Assembly (NCBI GenBank): GCA_037176905.1
Contig: JBBBWG010027102.1
Location: forward strand, 35,175-56,896
Length of the DNA: 21,722 nt
Direction of reading: 5' to 3'
Source of the DNA: Azolla pinnata
Lineage: Eukaryota; Streptophyta; Polypodiopsida; Salviniales; Salviniaceae
Shown: one piece after another, positions 8,821 through 19,964 of the stretch
Layout: the number at the start of each line of letters is the position of its first letter
How positions within the stretch are numbered: position 1 is the first letter of the stretch
Notes under the pieces: model-generated
Databases searched by the model: none
What the model saw: the letters and a program-made list of their open reading frames with translations, nothing else
What the model was told of the DNA's origin: nothing
Translations under genes and position numbers: made by a program

Positions 8821-11661
8821 ATGTCCTCTCCGAGCAAGCGCAGAGATATGGATGTCATGAAGCTGTAAGTCGTCTCCCGTCTCCTTCCATTTTTTCCAAA
8901 GCCCTATCCATCCAAATCTCTCCGTGTGCTCTTCTTTTTTTCTCTCCTTTTCCACCCCTCTTTTCTTTTGCGTGAATCCCGCCCGAGTTTCTCTTCTTCA
9001 CTCTTCTCTTTCTGTGTATTCCAGGATGATGAGCGACTACAAGGTTGAGATGATAAACGATGGGATGAACGATTTCAAGGTCGAATTCCATGGCCCTCCC
9101 AACAGTATGCCTCCTCTTCTCTTCTTCTTCGTCTTCTTCTCTTGTCCTTGCTTTATTAGGCCTACCCATTTTCTATGGGTTGTCACATTTCAATATCGCA
9201 TTTGATTCCTAAAACGAAATGGGGGCTTCTCACATTATGCATAGAATTCGCTGTCTTTGATGTTCGGATGTAATCCTTAGGATTTGACAAAATGCAAGTT
9301 GACAATAGATGGTTCCTTCATGAAAATAGATCTGACGTTGATATCCAGGTGCTTTATTTATGTTAGAAATACCATCATTACCCTTTTCAGCGGAAAATCG
9401 AGGCAGAAGATTTTACAGGTCTTTGAGGTTGCACGACGGAAGGAATTTGGGCACAGATAGTGAAGCGGATTTTATTAGTTGCAGGATTATTGCAAAAAGT
9501 AAGCTGCATAAATTTTAGGATTATATATTATGGTCGAATTAGTATGGAGAAGCATTCGCATATATCCAGAGGAAAAGTTTACGAGGTTGCAAGAAGGAAG
9601 GAATTCGAGCACATATAGTGAACCGGATTGCAGTGATTGAAGAATTTGAGACAAAAAGAAATCTGCGTGAAGTATGCAGAATAAATCACATGTGTTCAAA
9701 CAGAAGTAAGCAATATCTGATGGCACACTGGCACCGAGTGACTGCTATTTCCAGTTGAAAATTTCAAGAGCTTTCTTTGGGAAGTTTTTTAGAGAATAGT
9801 TTCTCTTTCTGGGTATAACTTGTAAAGTCATATTTAAGGTCAGGTTTGTTGGTCCACTGCCGTATCAAGGAGGTTCTACATCTGCCCTTCTCCTAGAGGA
9901 GACACTTTGACTGAAGTATGAAGTTTTTTGTTATTCATTATACTGTGTTATGGAAGCTTATTGGTTTTCTTTTCGCCATATATTAGCATAGTTTTTCGTC
10001 CTCAAGCGTTATGAAATTATTGCATTTGATAAGGAGCTTGGTTTATTGAAACAAGAACTTGAGGAAGCATTTAAAGAGATTTTACTGTATGTATTGGACG
10101 CGTATGTGTCCGTGTATGTGGCTTAAAATTTCGAGTTTCTGGATTGTATCTGTATATAGCAATACAAGTGGCAACTTCACCCCGCAACCAGGTCGCCCCT
10201 GACAAATGATGTGCCTATATACTTGTTGCAACTTGGACTTTGGTTAACTTATATCCGTTTGACACTTGCAGAATTGCATGTGGAAGGCTAAGTTATTATC
10301 CTTAGCCAGCATTCTCACATTTATGTTCAATGGGTTTTATGGTGCAGGCCCTTACCAAAATGGAGTGTGGAAGGTCAGAGTGGGGCTACCAGAAGCATAT
10401 CCTTATAAATCTCCTTCTATCGGTTTCGTGAACAAGATCTTTCACCCGAACGTTGATGAAATGTGAGTTGTTTCTCTTGAACTTCGAGCTCATCAATGGC
10501 TGTTGACAGTTCCCTGAAATATGCGTCCTAGTAATAATTCCTGTGATCCTCATCAAATTTCAATGTTGTGGAGGATGTATACATGGTTTGCTAGGATACT
10601 TTGGGAATGCTCTTTTATTAGTCATCAATGGATTAATGTGGAACTGTCTTTATCCATGACTGGATCAACAAAGCTGTACTGTGCTTTTTCCTTTCTGTTG
10701 ATTCATCTACCAGTGATGGGATTTCATTTCTAATGCAAATTATGGTTTCTTGTGCAAAATAGGTCAGGTTCTGTGTGTTTAGATGTAATCAACCAAACAT
10801 GGAGCCCAATGTTCGGTAAGCATTAGTGTTAAGTTCAAAGTATTTTGTATATGTTCCTCTGAGGTGATCTGCCCATAGCAAGCAGTCATTGATAGTGTTA
10901 GACTTTATTGAGGTTTTTGCAGATATATCTCTTCTGCAATCTATAACAAGTAGTTGTTGATGGTTTTGTGCTTTTATTGAGGGCCTACCGTTGCTTTTAT
11001 TTGCAGATCTTGTAAATGTTTTCGAAGTATTTCTTCCACAACTTTTGCTGTATCCAAACCCATCTGATCCATTGAATGGTGAAGCAGCAGCTTTGATGAT
11101 GAGAGATAAAGCGAAGTATGAAGAACATGTTAGAGGTATGTTCTTAAAAAGGGAAAAAGTATCTCTAGAAATTCATTGGAAGTGTGTTAAACCGTTTTTC
11201 TGGAATTTTCTTGGCAAGTTTTATGCCGTAGCTCATAATACTAAGGAATGGGATTCTCTGAAGTATATGCAAAGCTGTCTCAAATCTCCCATATCTCTGT
11301 CTGTGGAATGTCAGTTAGTGGATAATTGTGAAATTTTGGGAGTATGGAACACCATGTTATTCATTGAGTTGCGACTCTTTGTTTACCACAGTTGTCACCA
11401 CCCTATGCATTGACTTTTGAATGTCTATAAAACCATTGACACTTTCTGTTCTTAGATCTATACACTTCATGTACTACAGCTTTGAATTATGGAGAAACTC
11501 TAATGCTGTGAGCTCTTGTTCTTCATTATTCAGAGCACTGTCAGAAATATGCAAAAGCTGAAGATAATGGAAATCAACCTGAAGAGAGTAGTGATGCGGA
11601 GCTGAGCGATGGTGAATACGATTCTAGTGACGAAGAAATGGCTGGCCCGTCTGATCCTTAA
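8821..11661 (+). CDS. Ubiquitin-conjugating enzyme E2, plant UBC4/5/6 (UBE2H-like) type, 6 exons
   Basis: Exons are 8821-8864, 9025-9104, 10348-10462, 10763-10815, 11007-11135 and 11534-11661. All introns are GT-AG and phases join without a shift, giving 182 aa. The N-terminus ([27 protein letters not shown]) matches the Arabidopsis UBC4/5/6 group as I remember it. The UBC fold shows the HPN motif (FHPNVDE) and the active-site Cys85 in [15 protein letters not shown]. The acidic Ser/Asp/Glu-rich tail ([18 protein letters not shown]) is typical of this group. Role: accepts ubiquitin from E1 as a thioester on Cys85 and passes it on with an E3, in cytosol or nucleus. Intron 2 is the largest (1243 bp) and contains a decayed internal duplication. 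The gene is convergent with the sucrose-phosphate synthase gene, stop codons ~1.17 kb apart. The symbol is left blank because the paralogue cannot be fixed. Confidence 0.96.
9425..9675. repeat. Diverged tandem duplication inside E2 intron 2
   Basis: A segment at about 9425-9515 (GAGGTTGCACGACGGAAGGA...) recurs at about 9583-9675 (GAGGTTGCAAGAAGGAAGGA...), offset 158 bp. By eye the first 45 bp are more than 80% identical. The second copy could encode [11 protein letters not shown], but the first has a stop at the matching place, so no coding role is supported. Confidence 0.75.
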
Positions 11662-12834
11662 CTGTTCAACAATAAAACTTAACAGCCATCGTACAGTAAA
11701 AAAATGTACATTTCTTTCTTTGGATGTTTGCTTGACAAGCCATGTGCTATCTGGAAATATACCCAACTGTAAATACATTCATGGGTCTGTATAGTTATGA
11801 TGCCCATGGCAATTATTCGTTAGACGGTGTGTGATATCGGTTACCTTTTCTTCTGGTTCTCAATTTAGTATATGATTCTTCTGCATACTTGGCAAAGTGT
11901 TTTTCATGAATATCTACCGCAAAGGAGTGTGAATGGTGTCCACATCTATATGCACATGGGAAGGTATGGTTTCATATGACCGTATGATGTTTCTCTGAAG
12001 TGCTTGCCTGATACAGTTGGTCCTACATATTTGTGTGGATGCTGATTATGACTTAAAAGTACCAAGGAATCAGTTCTACTTACTACCAAGGTGGCAGCTT
12101 TCGAGGTCCAAAGATTATTTTGTTTGAAGTGTTCTGCAATCCATGCTTGTTCTGTGCATGTTGATGGTCTTCTGTGGCTTGAAAGCTGTGAGGTGCTTTG
12201 GAGTATGACAACATAATCCTGCTAAATTTATATATATATATATAGATAAGCACATCCTAGCTCAAGTGTGGAAATTTCAGTCTGAGGGACCCATTGGCAG
12301 GTTATGCATATACTGAAGCAATGACAATCTTTCTGATCTGTCTTATGAAGGCATATGCCTAATAGATCTGTAACTCCCAAAGGTACCCCTTACCTTCCAC
12401 ATGATTACGCACCTGCTTATAGATGTTTTGTTCCATTTGACTCTAACGATGCCGTCCAATTTTCAGTGTGAGTCTTCATAAATTTGTCATAAAGAAACAA
12501 GAGGAAATGAGACAAATTGGACAGACTTCTGAGATCACAATTTTACTGTTGGAAAGTTGGCCTCTTATTAGATTTTTAGCCACTCAAGTTATTCAGAAAA
12601 ATAACAAGTCATCTCAATCCGGATTACACCGCCATTTCAATAAATCAGAAAAATTCTCTAAACCTATACAAAAATATCAATCTGTCCACTTAGCAAAATA
12701 TACATAAAAGAGGAAGTAAAATACTGTCGGTGGTCAGTGACAAAAGATTGGACTTGGAGTAAATAAATGAGACTATAAAATACAAAACTTATAGCAGATT
12801 GCTTTGTACATTGAAATCAAGATAGCGATCCCAT
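11662..12834. other. Convergent intergenic region between E2 and sucrose-phosphate synthase
   Basis: This contains the 3' UTRs of both genes. A short (TA)n tract lies at about 12228-12244. A small open frame (12468-12707 +) has no recognisable motif. I see no RNA gene or mobile element. Confidence 0.6.
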
Positions 12835-13436
12835 CTAGTTCAAATGATTCAGGGCTTTTGTAATCTCTTCAGTTGAATAATTGTTTTCTGTGCATACAAT
12901 GTGTGCACTGCTTGATGGAATCACATCTTCTCTTGCATAGCTGCCGCTACTACGGAGAAGATTCTCGGAACCAGCTTTCACGCTGCCTTTCAGTACGACA
13001 GTTTTGTGGGCACCAGAATGCAGTCCTTCATAGTCGGTATCTCCAGCCTCACCGATAAACACTGTCATGTTTGCGACATCGACTCCCCATCTCACAAACA
13101 AATACCTGCCATCAGTTTAATATATACTCATGTTACAATACCAAAGCCAGAAGATACAGACATCCGCAGGATGAAGGGAGCATATTTGAGCACAAAAAAA
13201 GTTGTGCAGGATAAATAACATACCTCAAGGCTTGCGATCGAGAAGCCAGGAGGGGAATGATGTGCAATTTTGAGGAATTTTGACAGTAAATCACATGGTT
13301 TCTTAATCCTTGAATTCTGAACTGCTTCCGCATTTCATCCACTTTCCAGCACTGCAAGCAAAATGGAAGAAATGTTACGACGTTGACTTTCAATGCTAAG
13401 AGTAATATAAGGTTAACATCTACCCGTGTGTATATG

Positions 13437-13474
<38 letters not shown>

Positions 13475-16400
13475 ACCTTTTCTACATCCTTGACATTATA
13501 AGCCAGGCAATATGGATTGGATGGCTGATCATCTTCAACTAATGCTTGGGAAAGTTGTTCGTATTTTGTTTGCCATCGAGATATTGTTTTCCTCACACTC
13601 TCTCTATCCCAACGATAGGCAATATGAGTGTCATAATCTTCGTCTACACAAAGGTGTGGATCAGAGTTTCCCCCATCTTCTGAACCTGGATGGCCAGGAT
13701 AAAGGAGTTCACTGCCACTGCTGCAAATTAAGACATCAAACTCATATGCAGAAATCTTGCCATAATCCAGGATACTCAGGAGCTCAGACACTTTCAAAGA
13801 AGAAGATAATATGTATCCTGCATTCCGGTATGCTGGCAGTAAACGTGTGGCTTCAAAAATATGCTTTATTACTGAAACCAGCTCTGCACCCTGGCGTTGT
13901 GTTGATTCATAGCAGTCGACTGCAATGGTAATTAGACGCTTCCTTCTTCTCACATTTGGTGTTCGGAACGATGAATTTCCAGAGTGCACTTTGGAATAAG
14001 ACAATAATTTGCTGGGGACAGAATTAACGGTTTGTGTTTCTGTTGTTCCTCCACTTTCTGAGATATCTATGTCATCGAAAGAGCTCAATGAAACTTTGAG
14101 GTCACTGATATCACGGAGTGAGTCTTCATTAGAGTCATCTTCATAAGCCGAGTCATCATCATTTTGCCATTTTGGATATCTCATCCTACATAAGGCAATC
14201 CTTGACAAATATGTCTTGCAATGCTCAGGCCATGAAAAGAGATGTATATTTTTCAAACCATTGCGCCTGCATTCCATCCAGAATAGCTTGTCAGCCAGGA
14301 GCTTTAGTAAAGCATCAGCAATACGTGATTGATCATGGGGATCTACAAGAACTCCATTATTTAGGACCTGTAGTAGAATGAAAAACCCATTCAAGTTTTT
14401 AAAATAAGATGCTCTTCAGCATAAAACAGACAGCATGAACTGATGATAAGTCAATTTCAATCATGATACTATGCATGTATATGTACCCGATGGATATCAA
14501 CAGGTCCTCCATTCTGTGTTGCAACCATTGGCAATCCATTTGCTGCTGCCTGTATCACTCATGGCAGATATTGTCACTTGCATTCACCGAGCAGAGAACA
14601 GCATATTATGTCATTTATGAAAAATATTGCCCATACCTCAATAAGCGTTAGCCCAAAAGGTTCGACTAAAGCAGGGTTGATGAAGACACCCTGAGGTGCA
14701 CAGAAAACATGGGCTGTTAACAATTCTATGAACGATGTCATAACAGAGAATGCATCCTTTCGATATTAGTTCAGTGTCAATTGCACCACATCAGAACAGT
14801 TACCGCAAGGGCAAATTTTTAATATTTCCCTGAATTTCATAAATGTTGGAAGAATGAAGGAATCTGCGAGATAAATCTACTCCTAGTTTGCAACTCCAAG
14901 TCGAGGCAACAAAAAATGCTACCAAGGGAAGGGAAGAACAAGGTAGACCTTTTGCAGAAGAAGCCTTTGGCAGGCAACAGCGGCTGGATTTCAAATGTCA
15001 TCCTAATGGGAAAATGTTCAGTACAGCTCTTGAATTAGAAAGACCAGAACTCTAGGGCTTTTTCTTAAAGCATTCTTCATACTTTGGAAAAGGATTAGCT
15101 GTTTAGAAGCATTGATATGAGAAGTCCCATGCACACACTTTTCATAGAGTAATATACTCATCATCAGCAGGCCCTAAAAATATTTCTAAGTACTCTTTGA
15201 TAATCACCATCGGCGAAAGTAAGTTTGATTCACATATACGATAAAGGCACATTGAACTCCGGCCATTGACTTATAGGAATTGAAATATGCCTCGCATATG
15301 TGACTGTTGGACTCTAGATTACTCCACTGTGCCCTTTTGACCATCACAATGAGCATAAATGTAAATCAGATATACAAAGAAAATACACATCGGATTCCAC
15401 AATTGTGTTCCAGGAATTGAAACTTGCCTCCTGTATGTAGATTCTAACATTCAGGAAAGTTTAGAAAATGTGAACCTAGAAGTAACTACATCTCGTTTTC
15501 AGATATATAATCTTCCTTTAAAAGTTAAAAGTTTCTTTTAGCTTTAAATTGACAGTCAATTATCACACAGACTCTACAAAGTCGAACTTAAAATAATGCA
15601 ATATGCCCAGTATTTACCTTTGTTTTTGCAGCAAGCCGATATATATCCGACACTTCCGACTGCTTGTGATGTTTTGGAAATGCCACAAGTCCATAAAGAT
15701 CATATTTGTCAATCAACTTCAAAACCGTTATTAGTACTGTGGAGCTACTTGCGGGCATTTCATCGATATCATCACGGTTCCCCATTATAAGTGTCTACAG
15801 TATCAACCACATACTATTAGCAAATTACATGCACAGATTTCATGAGATTGCGGTGGATCTTATTCTATTCTAAACTATAGATAGCATTCATGAGTTTATT
15901 AGGGAAAAAACGGCAATTAAATCAAGAGAACTACAAAACTAAAACTACTCTATGATAATTTGAAAAATATATATGAAACAGAACTTTCTAATGAGCTGTT
16001 ACGTTAGGTGCACATGTGTAACTAAGGGATTTGTACATGCATGTGTAGCTATACAGTTCAGCAGTAAGTAAACATTCCATATGTACAAATGCCCAAATAC
16101 ACATACTAAATTTGCTAGATCGCGAAGAGGACGGCATTCCCCAAATGCTTTTACTAGTGTAGTGATGTTCTTTTTTGGATCTGGCCGTGCAAGTGCAAGG
16201 ATCATTGGCTTCCTTGGATTTGTAAAGAATCGCATTATCTGAAATGCATAACACAACAATTGTTAGTTTCCTGTAAAATTAGAATAACGATGCTATTGCA
16301 TTGTGCACAAGGCCAGGTAATCTCACATCAGCCCAGATTGGAGGTTCTTCCGCAGACATATCTCCACCTGTATCTGCATCACTATCAGTTGCATCTCCTG

Positions 16401-19400
16401 AATCAGATTCAAGATGTTGGCTGAACTCCATTCCAGGTGGAATAACCTATGAATAGCTTCCTTCAGCCATATATTTCAGCAGACAGAAAATTTTGGAATT
16501 GGGCATTATAACCATGAAGAAAGAGTGCCTACCGACATCCGGGGGAAGTAGTGACCGTTACAGCTGAGGTCATATTTAGCCTTTGCACGAAAGTAACGTT
16601 CAAGCTTAACATCAAAACCATCATAAAGACCCCACTGTTCATCGATTTCTTGCTTAGTGCTAGTTATGACAAGTTCTGACGAATCAAGTGACAGCTCTTC
16701 TGCTTCGATACGCCGCATTATTTTATATGTTGCATTTATATCCTCTTTGGATTGACGACCTTGTTTCAAAAGTTGTTCCAGTTTATTCCTCCCTAGAGAA
16801 TGTCCAGTAGTAACCATTGGCACATTTAATGCACCAGAGAGAAGTGATGCAGCATGAGCAGCATCGGCATAGTGGCCATGAACAACATGAGGCCATACAA
16901 GGTCTCCTGCAGCTACCTGGTCACCCAAGACCCGTGACATGTTACAGATATGAGCTAATGCACCATCCACAAACTCCTGAATGTATGGCCACAACAGTTC
17001 TTTACGAATATATTTATCCCTTGGGCCAAATGGGATTCTAACTATATATGCCCCACTGCTTTCGCCAAGCTGTTGCCCTTCTGTGGCATAGTCTGAAGTA
17101 AGCATTTCAGTTGGTTCTCCATAGGTCCAATCAACATCTTGCGAACAAATCTGGCGCGTTAAAAGGTCTACTCTGTATACTTGTGGCATATGGGCTAGTG
17201 CTCTTGCTAGCTCTACAACGTATTTCACCTGCTCACTCAAACATCAGTTAGAGAGAGAAAAAGATTATACACTGAAAGCTGATTTTGTTTTAGCACAAAT
17301 AAACCTCACCTGGCCACCAGTGTCAGAGTCTCGACCAAGCTCCATGTCCTCGCCTCGCACTAGTCCATGCAGACTGTGAAAAGTACAGCAAATACAAAAA
17401 TAAGAAGCTTCAAAAGCTCATCGCTCTTCTGGTCAATTGAAAATGGTAAGCCATACCTGATCAAAACAATGTAAAGTTTCTTCTCTTTTGGCTGTCTAGC
17501 CCATTCTGCAACACGATCAACAGAGCTCACTCTCGGCATTCCTCCTTTCCTACCACCGATGGTGATTTCCGCTGATGAGGAATAATCTGATTTCTCTATT
17601 GAAGAAAAATCAATCATATCTTCAGTTGCATCTTTGTGTCCTTCCTCGCGCTCAATCTGTCGTTTTGCTAGCCTTTGAGCTTGGTCCCATGCAATCTAGA
17701 CCAAAGAGAAAATGAACAATCATGCCATTCCATTACCAATGCATGAGACTTTGCAAACAATTCATCTTCATGTACAGATACATGAGACGATTCATCTTAA
17801 CGTATGAAAAAGTTTTCTACCTTTATGAATGAAGTTTTAAAAGAATTCTCTCAAAATCGCAAATCAAGAAACCTTGCTTCCTTTAACATATGAGTAGCAG
17901 GAGCTTCACATTTCCTCAATACAGAAAATAAGCAAAAATGTATGAATCCACAACAATTTATGCAGGATCCAGCATATGAAGCTTTAAAAAGATTCCCTCA
18001 AAATCATACAACAAGAACACTTGGGTTCTTGAACCTAAGAATAGCACAAGGTTTCAAACCAAATTTTCTCAACACAGAAAAATCCATGAGCATTTACATA
18101 AGAATTTTCTCAATGTAGGTGCTACAATGTCCACGATCAGAATGCACACTATTTTCATAGAATCCAACATTTAGGAACTCTGGTTTTTACCTGTTTCCTC
18201 TTTCGGGCAAGGTGCCATATCCTCCAGCACATGTTCTCCAGCCTGATATTCCGTTCATGAATGTTCTTTGTCGCGGTTGCCTGTAATAAGTTCCTTCTCT
18301 GTTTCTCTAGACTGCTGGTTATATGGAGACATGAACACAAAATCGACAATATGCGCAACAGAAATCATAGAAACTCATTAAACCTATATGACCATCACCT
18401 TTTCTGCTCTCTGTCTCTCCCTCTCCCTCTTTCTATCTCTCTCTCACACAAACACACACACGCATCCTCATTTCCCCTGGTGTCCCTAATTGCCCTTTGC
18501 ACATACTTTGAAACTCAAATTCTGAAGGAAAGAAAAGACTACAGCATAGAAACGCCCCTCGAGAACAACACCATATTAGATATGAGTTGGAAATGAGGAG
18601 GCTATCTTTGGAAGGAAGTGGTTGCGGGCCTTTCCAAGATCACGAAAATCTCCTAATTAAGGAAAATTATTGCTCATCGGAGAGATGTAGAGCAAAGGAT
18701 GGATAACATATTGATACTCTAGCTTATCTGCATGGTCATCACTTGACGCCCTTGATGCGGTATGTTGCTGGCCTCTAATCCCACATACATTTTGATCAGT
18801 CATCATCATGTCAACTTCTTCTTCAACATGATAAATCTTGACAGGAGAAAAAGGTTGAATTGAAAGTAAAACAGAAAGAAAAATTCTAAACACAAGCCCT
18901 TTCACCAAGTTATGTTCTTGGTATTTGCATGTCAGAACAGAGAAGAGATCTTCAATGTGCACATTGACGAGGACAAGGGCACAGCAGACAGAATCGAATA
19001 TCATAGTGGCCACACTAGATAGTTTTTAAAAATTTTCATCGAAGACCGAAATACAAAGGAGAAAATCTTTATAACCTAAACCCTAAACCCTAACGCAGAA
19101 AGGCACAAGCAACCGAGAGCTTGATACTCTGATTGCATTCAAGAAACTTTTACAGAAGAAATTTACACTGACTCATTGCAAATACCGATAGAACATAATG
19201 TAAAATTTTCAATCCGACATTGTTACTTGCACATTCTGGTTCAGTTAGTCAATCGATTCAAGACGATATACACATATCTATATGTATGTGCATCATCGTA
19301 ATCAGTAGTGTTTCACAATTAAGACAAGCCATGCATGATTATTTTCTGGCAGCTTACTGACCCTGAGCCAGGAGCGATGAATGTCGCTCTCATCGAAGCT

Positions 19401-19583
19401 TTCGACGACTTCTTCGACAAAATACTTGGTGGGGTTGAAGATGCCGCTCTCCGCGATGGGAGCAGGGATAGGATGATGAGGATGAACGGTTTTCGAGGCC
19501 GACGATGAAGAAGACGAAGAAGAAGAAGATCCAGCATCCAGGATTGCTTCAAGGTAGCCATTGATCCAATCATTCCCAGCCAT
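12835..19583 (-). CDS. SPS: Sucrose-phosphate synthase, 13 exons, 1048 aa
   Basis: Exons in transcript order: 19583-19362, 18280-18191, 17695-17457, 17373-17310, 17228-16533, 16446-16327, 16238-16107, 15794-15618, 14690-14637, 14549-14487, 14367-13477, 13351-13224, 13105-12835. Every junction is GT-AG and in frame. The protein makes sucrose-6-phosphate from UDP-glucose and fructose-6-phosphate in the cytosol. Residues 1-172 are the regulatory N-terminus ([16 protein letters not shown]). A GT-B/GT4 glucosyltransferase follows, with [21 protein letters not shown] (348-352), RPDPKKN (495-501) and the E-x7-E motif (E590, E598). After an acidic linker comes the C-terminal phosphatase-like domain (AVDCYES...GDTDYEGL), which lacks the DxDxT of true sucrose phosphatases, as is usual in SPS. 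RVSSVD (159-164) matches the light/dark phosphorylation site (spinach Ser158). The spinach Ser229 14-3-3 position is Cys233. A poly-Ser run fills residues 19-28. Confidence 0.97.
13438..13471. repeat. (CT)17 microsatellite next to the SPS exon 11 5' splice site
   Basis: About 17 CT units on the + strand, hence (GA)n in the transcript. The tract starts six bases after the exon 11 / intron 11 boundary (donor GTAGAA at 13476-13471). Read through, it would give a Glu-Arg repeat, but the sucrose-phosphate synthase alignment continues cleanly into exon 12, so the tract is intronic. Confidence 0.9.
14691..15617 (-). other. SPS intron 8 (927 bp) with decayed tandem duplication
   Basis: The intron lies between exon 8 (...RLAAKTK) and exon 9 ([11 protein letters not shown]). 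Within it, about 15228-15305 and 15365-15441 are diverged copies offset ~137 bp. Both carry an ATATAC...CACAT block followed by AGGAATTGAAA.TTGCCTC or AGGAATTGAAATATGCCTC. No coding sequence was recognised. Confidence 0.65.
17825..18124. repeat. Diverged ~150 bp tandem duplication in SPS intron 2
   Basis: GAAGTTTTAAAAGAATTCTC at 17831 recurs as GAAGCTTTAAAAAGATTCCC at 17978. Both are followed by TCAAAATC and a similar CAAGAA...CTTG block. Further on, TTTCCTCAATACAGAAAA (17911) recurs as TTTTCTCAACACAGAAAA (18064). The offset grows from 147 to 153 bp. It is decayed and non-coding. Confidence 0.7.
18281..19361 (-). other. SPS intron 1 (1081 bp)
   Basis: The donor is GTCAGT (19361-19356), immediately after ...IHRSWLR, and the acceptor is ATTACAG just before [19 protein letters not shown]. 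The joined peptide SWLR-ATATK matches the family without a gap. The intron holds a compound CT/CA microsatellite (about 18406-18463) and a telo-box-like element at 19075-19094. A 118-codon open frame at 18657-19013 has no recognisable motif and is treated as chance. Confidence 0.85.
19075..19094. promoter_or_regulatory. Telo-box-like element (nearly three telomere units) in SPS intron 1
   Basis: The + strand reads CCTAAACCCTAAACCCTAAC, and the transcript strand carries TTAGGGTTTAGGGTTTAGG. It lies about 270 bp into the first intron. In plants, telo boxes (AAACCCTAA) near transcription starts bind Myb-type telobox factors and act in growth-linked expression. A function here is inference; a relic of telomere repair is equally possible. 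Confidence 0.6.
19501..19536. repeat. GAA/GAC triplet tract coding poly-Ser in SPS exon 1
   Basis: A purine triplet tract on the + strand encodes the run of Ser residues at 19-28 of sucrose-phosphate synthase on the minus strand. It sits in the variable spacer between the N-terminal MAGNDWI helix region and the conserved [10 protein letters not shown] block, where family members differ in length. Confidence 0.8.
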
Positions 19584-19881
19584 ATCTCTCCCTCACCCTC
19601 TCTCCTGACTTCCTCTTTCTTGGGTTTTCTCCCTTGGGCTTCTTCTCTGAAATTCTCTCCTGGCTTCCTCTGTGCCTATCTGGCTATGCCTTCTGTAGGA
19701 GCGTGTAAAGCAGACTCTCTTGACGTCCTCCTCCTAAGCTCTGCTTCTCTCTGACTATGTCTTAAGCTGGTGGGCGATTGGGATTTGCAACTGTACACGT
19801 ACTTGCCTTTTTCTGCAGAGCTTTTTGGGCTCTTCGGACACCCAACAGAAAAGGAAGGAGAAGTAAAACCAAAATTATGTA

Positions 19882-19886
<5 letters not shown>

Positions 19887-19912
<26 letters not shown>
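19887..19912. repeat. (GA)13 microsatellite upstream of SPS
   Basis: Thirteen uninterrupted GA units on the + strand, ~300 bp upstream of the sucrose-phosphate synthase ATG, so (TC)n on the transcript strand. GA/CT tracts in plant promoters can bind BBR/BPC factors; a role here is only possible. Confidence 0.9.
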
Positions 19913-19920
19913 TCAGGAGT

Positions 19921-19964
19921 TCGAATCCTGACAATGCTTTGTTCGAATCCTAGCAATGCTTTGG
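19921..19964. repeat. 22 bp direct repeat (TTCGAATCCTRRCAATGCTTTG x2)
   Basis: Two back-to-back 22 bp units, 19921-19942 and 19943-19964, differ at only two adjacent bases (GA versus AG). The TTCGAATCC core resembles a tRNA T-loop/B-box and also occurs at 6988-6996, but no tRNA structure is formed. Confidence 0.85.

Noticed and set aside
13420-13476. In-frame Glu-Arg repeat extension after SPS exon 11
   Set aside because: A GT donor fits at 13476, the family sequence resumes in exon 12, and the extension is a translated GA microsatellite.
18657-19013. 118-codon open frame in SPS intron 1
   Set aside because: No recognisable motif; it lies wholly in an intron whose flanking exons join perfectly in frame.
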